The notes under the pieces are model-generated. The model was not told the origin of the DNA and made no database searches. It worked only from the letters and a program-made list of their open reading frames with translations. A program made the position numbers and the translations under genes. Of a stretch of 47,966 nucleotides of DNA, positions 7,511 to 15,736 are shown in pieces. Position 1 is the stretch's first letter, and every line of letters begins with the position of its first letter. The DNA is from Desulfonatronum thioautotrophicum (GTDB lineage Bacteria > Desulfobacterota > Desulfovibrionia > Desulfovibrionales > Desulfonatronaceae), in NCBI RefSeq assembly GCF_000934745.1, contig NZ_JYNO01000021.1, forward strand, positions 1 to 47,966. The letters run 5' to 3'.

Positions 7511-8919
7511 CCGCCCTGAAACCTTACCCGAAGATGAAGGATTCCGGCGTTGAGTGGCTGGGGGAGGTGCCGGAGCATTGGGAGGTTCTACCAAATCGAG
7601 CTTTGTTCGATGAAATCAGGGAGCGTAACCGACCCAATGAGCAACTGCTTTCCGTAACGATAAAGAAAGGTGTTATTCGCCAAGCAGATTTCTTGGAGAA
7701 CAGTTCGAAGAAGGACAGTTCGAATCTTGATCGTTCCAACTATAAATTGGTCCAGCCCGGTGATATTGCCTATAACAAAATGCGTGCTTGGCAGGGAGCA
7801 ATAGGGCTGTCACATCATTGCGGCATTGTAAGCCCAGCTTATGTTGTACAACGCCCAAAAGATTGCTGTATTCCTGATTACTTCCATCAATTATTCAGAA
7901 TACCTTCGTTTGCCAAAGAGGCCGAACGCTGGTCCTACGGCATCACATCTGACATGTGGAGTTTGCGGCCCGAACATTTTAAACTCATTTATTCCTGTCT
8001 CCCCCCCCTCCCCGAACAAACCGCCATCGTCCGCTACCTCGACTACATGGACCGCCGCATCCGCCGCCTGATCCGGACGAAGCGGAAACTGATCACGCTG
8101 CTGAACGAGCAGAAGCAGGTCATCATCCACCAAGCCGTCACTCGCGGCCTTGATCCCAATGTGCCGCTGAAGGATTCAGGGGTTGAGTGGTTGGGGATGG
8201 TGCCGGAGCATTGGGAGGTTCAGAGAGGAAAATATTATTTTCGCGAGGTCGACATTAGAAGCAAAACAGGCGATGAAGAGCTTCTATCTGTTTCACATAT
8301 CACCGGAGTAACACCACGTAGTCAAAAAAACATTTATATGTTTAAGGCTGAATCTTATATTGGATCAAAAATATGCTCGCCTGGACAGATTGCTATAAAT
8401 ACTATGTGGGCTTGGATGGCTGCTATCGGAGTTTCAAAATATTATGGTTTAATAAGCCCATCATATCATACTTATGATATAATCAATCACAATAAATTCA
8501 ATGATGAATACCTGGACATTTTGCTAAGAACTCGACTCTATAAGGATCTTTATACGATTCATTCAAGCGGTATAACAACTAGTCGATTACGCCTCTATCC
8601 AGAAGATTTTCTGAATATCAGCTACCTATGCCCACCTCTGAAGGAACAGGAGGCCATTCTTGCATGGCTTCACGATGCCACCGCCACCCTCGACACCACA
8701 ATCACCCGCGCCCAGCGCGAGATCGACCTGCTTACCGAGTACCGCACCCGGCTGATTGCCGATGTGGTCACGGGCAAGGTGGATGTGCGAGAGGTTGCGG
8801 CGGGGTTGCCGGAGGTTGATCCGCTGGGTGGGATAGATGAGGCGGAGGAAGGGTTGAACGAGGATGACGATGAAGTGCTGGTTGACGGAGATGGTGTTGA
8901 AGCGGAGGCGGAGCCATGA
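7507..8919 (+). CDS. hsdS: Type I restriction-modification specificity subunit
   Basis: HsdS picks the bipartite DNA target of the type I enzyme. The 470-residue protein has two target recognition domains, each opened by nearly the same block (KDSGVEWLG then VPEHWEV) at about residues 11 and 221, and each ending in a conserved helix: PPLPEQTAIVRYLD and PPLKEQEAILAWLH. The long helices after them set the spacing between half-sites. ATG 7507 overlaps the upstream stop as ATGA. The acidic C-terminal tail (EAEEGLNEDDDEVL) is an unusual addition. The recognition domains, the second above all, are much more AT-rich than the conserved parts, as expected if they were acquired by recombination. Confidence 0.95.
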   Translation: MTALKPYPKMKDSGVEWLGEVPEHWEVLPNRALFDEIRERNRPNEQLLSVTIKKGVIRQADFLENSSKKDSSNLDRSNYKLVQPGDIAYNKMRAWQGAIGLSHHCGIVSPAYVVQRPKDCCIPDYFHQLFRIPSFAKEAERWSYGITSDMWSLRPEHFKLIYSCLPPLPEQTAIVRYLDYMDRRIRRLIRTKRKLITLLNEQKQVIIHQAVTRGLDPNVPLKDSGVEWLGMVPEHWEVQRGKYYFREVDIRSKTGDEELLSVSHITGVTPRSQKNIYMFKAESYIGSKICSPGQIAINTMWAWMAAIGVSKYYGLISPSYHTYDIINHNKFNDEYLDILLRTRLYKDLYTIHSSGITTSRLRLYPEDFLNISYLCPPLKEQEAILAWLHDATATLDTTITRAQREIDLLTEYRTRLIADVVTGKVDVREVAAGLPEVDPLGGIDEAEEGLNEDDDEVLVDGDGVEAEAEP

Positions 8920-11900
8920 GCACGGACACATCCGAGCGCGGCCTGGAGCGGTTGATCTGTGCGGCCTTGACCGGGCAGCCGTGCGAGCCGCCAAGGACTC
9001 CAACTGCCGGCGAGCCTCTTGGGGCCTACGGCGAGGCGGGGTGGGTGTGCGGCAATGCGCATGACTATGACCGGGAATACTGTGTGGATCTGGTCCAACT
9101 GTCCGCCTTTTTCCGGGATGGTCAGCCCGAGGTTGCAGCGTCCCTGGCCCTGGACGAGGACGGCCCGACCCGGCGCAAATTTCTGGCCCGGCTGCAAGGG
9201 GAGATCAGCAAGCGCGGGGTGATCGAGGTGCTGCGGCACGGGGTCCGGCACGGGGCGCATGATCTGGACCTCTTCCATGGAACGCCCTCGGCGGACAACC
9301 CCAGGGCCAGGGAGCGCTTCGGCCTGAACCGCTTCACAGTGACCCGGCAGTTGCGCTACAGCCGGGACGAGAGCCAGTTGGCCCTGGACCTGGTGCTGTT
9401 CATCAACGGCCTGCCGATATTCACCTTTGAATTGAAGAACAGTCTGACCAAGCAGACCGTGGACGACGCCATCTGGCAGTACAAGAAGGATCGCAACCCC
9501 AAGGAGAAGCTGTTCGAGTTCGGGCGCTGCGTGGCCCATTTTGCCGTGGACGATCAGGAGGTCCGCTTCTGCACCCACCTGCAGGGCAAGGCGTCCTGGT
9601 TTCTGCCCTTCAACAAGGGCTGGAACGACGGTGCGGGCAATCCGCCCAATCCACACGGGTTGAAAACCGACTATCTGTGGCGGGAGGTGCTGACCAGGGA
9701 AAGCCTGACCAACATCCTGGAGAACTACGCCCAACTGGTGGTGCCGAAGAACGAGAAAGCCGGGCGCAAGAAACGAAAGCAGATCTGGCCCCGCTACCAC
9801 CAACTGGACGTGGTGCGTAAACTCCTGGCCCACGCCGTCACACACGGCGCGGGTTCCCGCTACCTGATCCAGCACTCGGCGGGCAGCGGCAAGTCCAACT
9901 CCATCGCCTGGCTGGTGCATCAGTTGATCGGCCTGCTCCGCGACGGTCTGGCGGTGTTCGATTCGGTCATTGTGGTCACGGACCGACGCATCCTGGACAA
10001 GCAGCTTCGGAATACCATCAAAGATTACGTCCAGGTGGGCGCGACCATCGGGGCCGTAACCGGGGACACGGGCAGCAAGACCAAACAGCTTTCCGAATTC
10101 CTGCTTGCTGGCAAAAAGATCATCATCTGCACGGTGCAGACCTTCCCCTTTGTCTTGACCGCCATCGGCAACGAGCATCGCGGACGCCAGTTTGCCGTGA
10201 TCATCGACGAGGCCCATTCCAGCCAGGGCGGACGGGCCAGCGCGGCCATGTCTCAGGCTCTTTCCGAAACCGGGGCCGAGGGCGAGGAGGAAACCTTCGA
10301 AGACCAGATCAACCGGATCATGGAATCCCGCAAACTGCTGCCCAACGCGAGCTACTTCGCCTTCACGGCCACGCCCAAGAACAAGACCCTGGAAATTTTC
10401 GGCATTCCCGACCCACAGCCCGACGGCACGACCAAATACCACGCCTTCCACACCTATTCCATGAAACAGGCCATCCAGGAACGGTTCATCCTGGACGTGC
10501 TGGCCCACTACATCCCGGTGCACAACTACTACAAGCTGGCCAAAATCGTGGAAGACGACCCGGAATTCGACGCAAAGAAGGCCCAGAAGAAACTACGCCG
10601 CTATGTCGAGGAGCACGATCACGCCATCCGGCTCAAGGCTGAGATCATGATCGACCACTTCCACGATCAGGTGCTGGCCCAGAACAAGATCGGCGGCAAG
10701 GCCCGGTCCATGGTGGTCACCGGCGGCATCAAGCGGGCCATCCAGTATTATCACGCCTTCCGCGACTACCTGAAGGAGCGCAAGAGCGCATTTCAGCCCA
10801 TTGTCGCCTTTTCCGGTGAGCACGAATTTGCAGGCCAGAACGTCACCGAGGCTTCGCTGAACGGCTTCCCGTCCAACCAGATCCCGGAGAAAATCCAGGA
10901 AGATCCTTACCGCTTCCTGATCTGCGCGGACAAGTTCCAGACCGGCTACGACGAGCCCCTGATGCACACCATGTTCGCTGACAAGACGCTCTCCGGGATC
11001 AAGGCCGTGCAGACCTTCACCCGCCTGAACCGCTCCCACCCGGAAAAGCACGACACCTGCATCCTGGATTTCGTCAACGATCTGGACACGATCCAGAAGT
11101 CCTTCGAGCCATTCTACCGGGCGACAATCCTGGCCGACTCCACGGACCCCAACCGGCTCCACGACCTCCAGGCCGACCTGGACAACGCCCAGGTCTACAC
11201 CCAGGCTCAGGTGGACGACTTTGCCAGGCTCTATCTCGGCGGGGCCGAACGGGACCGGCTGGACCCTATTCTGGACGCCTGCGTGGCCATCTACCTGGGA
11301 GAACTGGACGAGAACGGACAGGTGGATTTCAAGGGCAAGGCCAAGGGCTTCCTGCGAGCCTACGGATTCCTGTCCTCAGTGCTGCCCTACTCCAACGCCG
11401 AATGGGAGAAACGCTCCATCTTCCTGAACTTCCTGGTCCCCAAGCTGCCAGCACCCCAGGAGGAAGACCTGTCCAAGGGCATCCTCGACGCCATCGACAT
11501 GGACAGCTACCGGGTCGAAAAAAAGGCCATGCAGCAGATCATCCTTCCGGACCAGGACGCGGAAATCGAGCCCGTGCCAACCACGGGCGGAGGGCACATG
11601 CCAGAGCCTGAACTGGACCGGCTCTCCAACATTCTCAAGGTCTTCAACGAGCACTTCGGCGACATTCCCTGGCAGGACGCGGACCGGGTCCGCAAGCTGA
11701 TCACCGAAACCATCCCGACCAAGGTGGCCGAGGACGAGGCCTACCGCAACGCCCAGCAAAATTCGGACAAGGAAAACGCCCGCATCGAACACGACAAGGC
11801 CCTGCTCCGGGTCATGACCGCCCTGATCAAGGACGACACGGAACTGTTCAAGCAGTTCGTGGACAACGAGGGCTTCAAACGCTGGATGACGGATACGGTG

Positions 11901-11939
11901 TTCAGGCTGACGTATGAAGAGAGCGCGAAGGCGGCGTGA
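8916..11939 (+). CDS. hsdR: Type I restriction enzyme R subunit
   Basis: HsdR translocates and cuts unmethylated DNA in complex with HsdM and HsdS. The 1007-residue protein has the PD-(D/E)XK nuclease region with FELKN (Glu172, Lys174), Walker A SAGSGKS (about 321-327), the DEAH box (431-434), motif III FTATPK, and a second RecA-like domain with QTGYDEP and FTRLNRSHP. The C-terminal helical region probably binds the methylase core. The ATG overlaps the hsdS stop as ATGA, so the two are translationally coupled. All catalytic residues I could check are present, so the system looks intact. Confidence 0.95.
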   Translation: MSTDTSERGLERLICAALTGQPCEPPRTPTAGEPLGAYGEAGWVCGNAHDYDREYCVDLVQLSAFFRDGQPEVAASLALDEDGPTRRKFLARLQGEISKRGVIEVLRHGVRHGAHDLDLFHGTPSADNPRARERFGLNRFTVTRQLRYSRDESQLALDLVLFINGLPIFTFELKNSLTKQTVDDAIWQYKKDRNPKEKLFEFGRCVAHFAVDDQEVRFCTHLQGKASWFLPFNKGWNDGAGNPPNPHGLKTDYLWREVLTRESLTNILENYAQLVVPKNEKAGRKKRKQIWPRYHQLDVVRKLLAHAVTHGAGSRYLIQHSAGSGKSNSIAWLVHQLIGLLRDGLAVFDSVIVVTDRRILDKQLRNTIKDYVQVGATIGAVTGDTGSKTKQLSEFLLAGKKIIICTVQTFPFVLTAIGNEHRGRQFAVIIDEAHSSQGGRASAAMSQALSETGAEGEEETFEDQINRIMESRKLLPNASYFAFTATPKNKTLEIFGIPDPQPDGTTKYHAFHTYSMKQAIQERFILDVLAHYIPVHNYYKLAKIVEDDPEFDAKKAQKKLRRYVEEHDHAIRLKAEIMIDHFHDQVLAQNKIGGKARSMVVTGGIKRAIQYYHAFRDYLKERKSAFQPIVAFSGEHEFAGQNVTEASLNGFPSNQIPEKIQEDPYRFLICADKFQTGYDEPLMHTMFADKTLSGIKAVQTFTRLNRSHPEKHDTCILDFVNDLDTIQKSFEPFYRATILADSTDPNRLHDLQADLDNAQVYTQAQVDDFARLYLGGAERDRLDPILDACVAIYLGELDENGQVDFKGKAKGFLRAYGFLSSVLPYSNAEWEKRSIFLNFLVPKLPAPQEEDLSKGILDAIDMDSYRVEKKAMQQIILPDQDAEIEPVPTTGGGHMPEPELDRLSNILKVFNEHFGDIPWQDADRVRKLITETIPTKVAEDEAYRNAQQNSDKENARIEHDKALLRVMTALIKDDTELFKQFVDNEGFKRWMTDTVFRLTYEESAKAA

Positions 11940-13605
11940 AACCGGCAACCGCTCGACCCTATTATCAGCAGCCAGGATTCACGAATACCAGGTTCATCAG
12001 ATCGAACTGGAGCTGCAGAACGAGGAACTGCGGGCCACCCAGCTTCATCTGGAAGAAGTGCGGGATCAGTACACGGAGCTTTTCAACAATGCACCTGCCG
12101 GATACCTGATCGTCAATGCCCGGGGACTGATCACCAAAGCCAATCAGACTTTCGCCCGGATGATCGGCAGGGAGGGCCATGTTTTTTCGGATAGACAGCT
12201 GACCGATCTGGTCTTTCCCGAGGATCGACCGGCGTTGCTTGGGCGTTTCAAGGCCTTTTTCAAAAGCCCCGAAGGGAAGCAACTGGATTTCAGACTGTTC
12301 GGCCCACACGACCAAACAATACATGTGCGCTGCGTCGGCAGACCGGACATGCTGGCAAAGGCTCTCCCAAAGGACGATGAAAACGATGCGGACCAGAAGC
12401 TTCTGCTCATGGTCTCGGACATCACAGATCAGGTCCGATCCGATGAGGCGCTGAAACAAAGCGAGAAAAAGTATCGCGAGCTGGTTGAAAACGCCCCCAT
12501 GGGTATTTTTCAGTCGACCCAGGAAGGACGGTATCATACGATCAACGCGGAGATGGCCCGCCTGTGCGGGTATCCAACCGCAAAAGAAATGATCGAGACG
12601 GTCACGAACATCGCCACACAACTCTACGCCCGGCCCGAGGATCGAAAATTCTACAAGAAGAAACTCCTGGCCCAGGGAGAGGTTAAAAATTTTGAGGTGG
12701 AATTGGTCCGCCGGGACGGGACGACCTTTTGGGCGTCCATGAACACCAGGATGAAACACGGGAAGGACGGAGAGGTCGTCTTTGACGGATTTCTCCTGGA
12801 CGTCACGGAACGCAAACTCCTTGAGGACGAGGTCCACCGCTCCAACGCCGAACTTAAGGCCCTGCTGGCGGAAAAGGACAAGTTTTTCTCCATCATTGCC
12901 CACGACCTCAAATCCCCGATGTCCGGCCTGTTGGGCTTGGCAAAAATTTTCGCCGAAGAAGCGGAAAGAATGACCATTCAGGAGTTGCGGGAAATTTCCG
13001 ACGCGATGTGCAAAAGCACCGAGCGCTTGTACGCCCTGCTGGAAAATCTGCTGCACTGGGCTCTCGTCCAGCAAGGGCTGATGGGATTCTCTCCACGGCA
13101 GATCAACCTGCTGAAACTGGTCCACAACAGCATCGAGTCCTTGCGCTCCGTGGCGGAGTTGAAGGGCATCAGCATCCAAAACGCCATTCCTGAGAACCTG
13201 AAAGTCATGGTCGACCAGCCCATGATCACCACCGTTGTCCGCAACCTTGTCTCCAATGCCCTCAAATATTCGAGCAGCGGAGGGGCGCTGACCATCTCCG
13301 GATTTTTGAATGGAGACAAGGTCGAGATGGCCGTGCGGGACACCGGCATCGGAATGGACCAGAATACCCAGGCGCATCTCTTTGCCCTGGACCGAAAAAC
13401 AATCCGCCCCGGCACCCAGGGCGAGCACGGCACCGGCCTGGGCCTGATTCTGTGCAAGGAGTTCATCACCAGGCATGGCGGCCGGATCTGGGTGGAAAGC
13501 GAACTCGGCCGGGGAACGACGTTTCATTTCACCGTGCCCGCGCGGGCGTTGAGCGGAGAAAATGACGACAGGTCCAAACCGCGGCTGGAATGTATTGGTG
13601 AATAG
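11914..13605 (+). CDS. PAS-domain sensor histidine kinase
   Basis: This 563-residue cytoplasmic kinase starts inside hsdR, with a 26-base overlap in another frame. It has a short coiled segment (HQIELELQNEELRATQ), PAS 1 (LFNNAPAGYLIVNARG), PAS 2 (ENAPMGIFQSTQEGR to DVTERKLLEDE), a DHp domain with phospho-acceptor His330 (IIAHDLKSP), and HATPase_c with N, G1 (RDTGIGM) and G2 (GTGLGLILCKEF) boxes. In relatives the coiled segment is usually preceded by more sequence. The odd basic start MKRARRRR therefore suggests that the native 5' end was lost when hsdR arrived. No response regulator adjoins it. Confidence 0.88.
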   Translation: MKRARRRRETGNRSTLLSAARIHEYQVHQIELELQNEELRATQLHLEEVRDQYTELFNNAPAGYLIVNARGLITKANQTFARMIGREGHVFSDRQLTDLVFPEDRPALLGRFKAFFKSPEGKQLDFRLFGPHDQTIHVRCVGRPDMLAKALPKDDENDADQKLLLMVSDITDQVRSDEALKQSEKKYRELVENAPMGIFQSTQEGRYHTINAEMARLCGYPTAKEMIETVTNIATQLYARPEDRKFYKKKLLAQGEVKNFEVELVRRDGTTFWASMNTRMKHGKDGEVVFDGFLLDVTERKLLEDEVHRSNAELKALLAEKDKFFSIIAHDLKSPMSGLLGLAKIFAEEAERMTIQELREISDAMCKSTERLYALLENLLHWALVQQGLMGFSPRQINLLKLVHNSIESLRSVAELKGISIQNAIPENLKVMVDQPMITTVVRNLVSNALKYSSSGGALTISGFLNGDKVEMAVRDTGIGMDQNTQAHLFALDRKTIRPGTQGEHGTGLGLILCKEFITRHGGRIWVESELGRGTTFHFTVPARALSGENDDRSKPRLECIGE

Positions 13606-13707
13606 CATCGGAATTGCCATGGTGATCGGAGCCTGAACAACCAAACATACAACGATCTTAAGCGTGGAGATTCGACCGACCCACTATTACGCGCTTCATT
13701 ACAACGT

Positions 13708-13944
13708 CTAAACTTGTTTCCGATTTTTATACTTCTCGGCAACGGCAGCAAACTTGCTCTGAACACATGGTGAGTGAAGCGTTTTCGTGGCTATCTGGTT
13801 AAAACGCTTTTCCTCGGATTCTTCTTCCAGAAAATCACGCACTCTATTGTAATTTTCAATGAGTAGATGAGCGAATCTGTCCTGCTCTTCGGGGCTGAAG
13901 TTCATGGACAGCACAGAAAATGCTTCTTGTAGGGATTTTGTCAT
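13708..13944 (-). CDS. Small antitoxin-like protein
   Basis: This is a 78-residue helical, charged protein: MTKSLQEAFSVLSMNFSPEEQDRFAHLLIENY and so on. AGGTGA lies just upstream of the ATG. The opening, in which a short helix is followed by a Ser/Leu-Pro-like turn, EEQ and LL, resembles the dimerisation segment of many small type II antitoxins. No toxin gene adjoins it on either side, so this is only a resemblance. It stands alone between the kinase and the DUF1156 remnant. Confidence 0.5.
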   Translation of the reverse strand: MTKSLQEAFSVLSMNFSPEEQDRFAHLLIENYNRVRDFLEEESEEKRFNQIATKTLHSPCVQSKFAAVAEKYKNRKQV

Positions 13945-14005
13945 ATTTCACCTGCCTTGGTCACGGAAATGGAATGAATAAAATGAGTCCTGTCGAGCCT
14001 TCACC

Positions 14006-14762
14006 CTACAACGCAAAGCTTCTTTGTTCCAGTCGCCGGGACTTGGCCTGGGCCTGATCCGCGGCTTCCACGGTTCCGTACCAGGATGCAATCAGCTCGT
14101 TGTAGGCGCGGGCCTCTTCGGCCCAGCCCTTGCGCTCGCAGAGGGTGTACAGGCGGTAGGCCAGTTGGCGGATGGTCTCGGTCCGTTCGGGCATTTTGCC
14201 CAGAAGGATGCCCGCGTCCACCTCGCCGCCGGTGCGCAGGGCGCGGATAAGCTGATGCAGGGCTTCCCAGGTCGGGGTGCGGGTGTCGGTTTCCGGATTC
14301 CAGTCCGGCTTGTATTCCTCGAACTTCAACAGCCGAACCCGCCCGGCCCTGGACTCCACCACCCCGGCCAGAACCAGCCCGTCAACGGTCGTGCCCTTGG
14401 CCCTTGCCAGCACGACGGCCTGTCCGAACTCGGCCTCCTTGAACCCGTACTGCATGAACCAGTCAATGCAGAACCGGGTATCCGAGTCCATGTCGCCCTC
14501 AACCTCGTTGAAATACTCGTCAATCACCTTGTTGATCTGAATCAGCGCATCCCGCACCGACATCTTCCCCCCATCCGCCTCCAGCACCCCGGCATACCGG
14601 GAATACACCCCCATCCCCGGCCCAATAGCCGCCTGCGCCAAATCCACCGGCGCAATCGGACTCGCCCCCTTCTTGCCGCCGATCATGGTCTCCAGGGCTT
14701 CGGGCAGTTCATCCTTGAGTTCGCGCAGGAACTGGCGGGGGTATCTTCGAGGGGCATCAGAC
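14006..14762 (-). pseudogene. DUF1156 defence protein, C-terminal remnant
   Basis: The frame matches the C-terminal end of DUF1156-domain proteins, large putative DNA methylases of anti-phage clusters. The pieces are [10 protein letters not shown], then [70 protein letters not shown] and [22 protein letters not shown]. Full proteins of this group are around 900 residues; about 250 remain. Native homology reaches back to about 14757, where an in-frame TAG (14763-14765) marks the break. The methylase motifs are gone, so the protein is probably inactive. The ATG at 14686 is internal. Confidence 0.75.
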
Positions 14763-14765
14763 TAC

Positions 14766-15300
14766 CTCGCTATTGGCTGTGCAAGGAGAAAATGGTTTTT
14801 TCGGGTCGTTGGAATTTCAGGCGATTGGTTCAACCCGAATCAAGCTTGTTGGTCCGTACCTTCTTCCATCGGAGTGATCAACAGCCTGACATGTGAGAGT
14901 CTCGTTGCCCCGCCAAGCTCAACATGCGATCACCGTAAGCGCAAGGCTGGCTTGAGCCCGTCGCCCAGGCGCTTGCTGTCCTTGGCTTGGCGGCCTTGAA
15001 GCGATGCATCCTGCATCATGGCACAACAATGGCGAGGACCAACGTGCGCCCTGCGTCTGGAATGGGCGGGTTTGGAGGCGGGTGTGACGGGATGATGGTG
15101 GTTATGGTGTGAGGAAACGGCCTGGGTGCCGAGGCCAACGACCGGGAGGGCTGACTGGGAGATGGCTGGGTAGACTGAATTGTTGAAGAACAGTAGAGGG
15201 AATATGGTTGATTGCCTGACGATAATATGGGGCGAAGACAGAAAGAGCGATGCAATCAGCAATCTGTTTTTTGGCAATCTTTTGGCAATCTTTATAGCTT
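14766..15300. other. Gene-free region next to the tRNA
   Basis: No frame on either strand has convincing protein composition. The stretch at 15040-15130 is G-rich and low in complexity. Two tandem 11-bp copies of TTTTGGCAATC lie at 15269-15290. This is the position expected for the debris of an integration site, but no integrase gene or copy of the tRNA end was found. Confidence 0.5.
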
Positions 15301-15340
15301 GAAAAAGAAAAAAGGGTCTAGGCAATCCACCTAAACCCTT
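15301..15340 (-). terminator. Terminator of the tRNA-Arg gene
   Basis: On the reverse strand AAGGGTTTAGG and CCTAGACCCTT pair (11 bases, one mismatch) around a 7-base loop and run into TTTTTTCTTTTTC. It lies 10 bases after the tRNA end. Confidence 0.85.
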
Positions 15341-15349
15341 GATTTTTCT

Positions 15350-15426
15350 TGGTGCGCCCGGCACGATTCGAACGTGCGACCAACGGATTCGTAGTCCGGT
15401 ACTCTATCCAGCTGAGCTACGGGCGC
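15350..15426 (-). tRNA. tRNA-Arg (anticodon ACG)
   Basis: A 77-base gene with encoded CCA folds into a standard cloverleaf. Its parts are the acceptor stem GCGCCCG with CGGGCGC, a D arm with AGCTGGAT, an anticodon loop CTACGAA giving ACG, and a T arm with GTTCGAATC. The first base pair of the anticodon stem is imperfect. The accessory region lies on its 3' side, the usual place for integrated islands. Confidence 0.95.
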
Positions 15427-15438
15427 GAAAGAGTGACT

Positions 15439-15467
15439 GTTTATGCGAGGCCTAGTCTTTTTGTCAA
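15439..15467 (-). promoter_or_regulatory. Sigma-70 type promoter of tRNA-Arg
   Basis: On the reverse strand a perfect -35 TTGACA (15467-15462) is followed after 17 bases by ATAAAC (15444-15439). The mature tRNA starts 12 bases further on. Confidence 0.7.
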
Positions 15468-15736
15468 GTGGACATTTTTTGGTGATGGTTGAAATACTGA
15501 CATCCATGGAACGCTTGCCTGTAACCAGAGCAAGATGGGGAAATGGCGAGATTATTCATATTCAGCCTGCCTGGTGTCATCTTGACGAGAAAGCGCGCAT
15601 GATGCTTTAAGGCCTGAGGACGAATTGGTTTGGGCAAATATGCCTTACTGGCGATGGTTTCCAGGCTGAATCTGCCTCGTTCTGGCCACCATTTCCAATC
15701 ATCAAATGCAATTGGTTGCAAAAACCGGGGAGTAAC
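15468..15736. other. Intergenic region upstream of the chemotaxis operon
   Basis: No convincing frame lies here. It must hold the promoter of the operon that begins at 15737, but no consensus sigma-70 or sigma-54 pair stands out. Confidence 0.4.

Noticed and set aside
8670-10523. Reverse-strand frame of 617 codons opposite hsdS and hsdR
   Set aside because: It is a GC-rich antisense shadow of hsdR; the forward frame holds the Walker A and DEAH motifs.
11965-13644. Reverse-strand frame of 559 codons opposite the PAS kinase
   Set aside because: The forward frame has a full PAS-kinase layout; the antisense frame shows no domain.
14930-15364. Reverse-strand frame of 144 codons next to the tRNA
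   Set aside because: It runs into the tRNA and its terminator and has low-complexity composition, so it is not a gene.
15260-15430. attL/attR pair made from a duplicated tRNA-Arg 3' end
   Set aside because: No second copy of the tRNA 3' sequence was found by eye elsewhere in the window.
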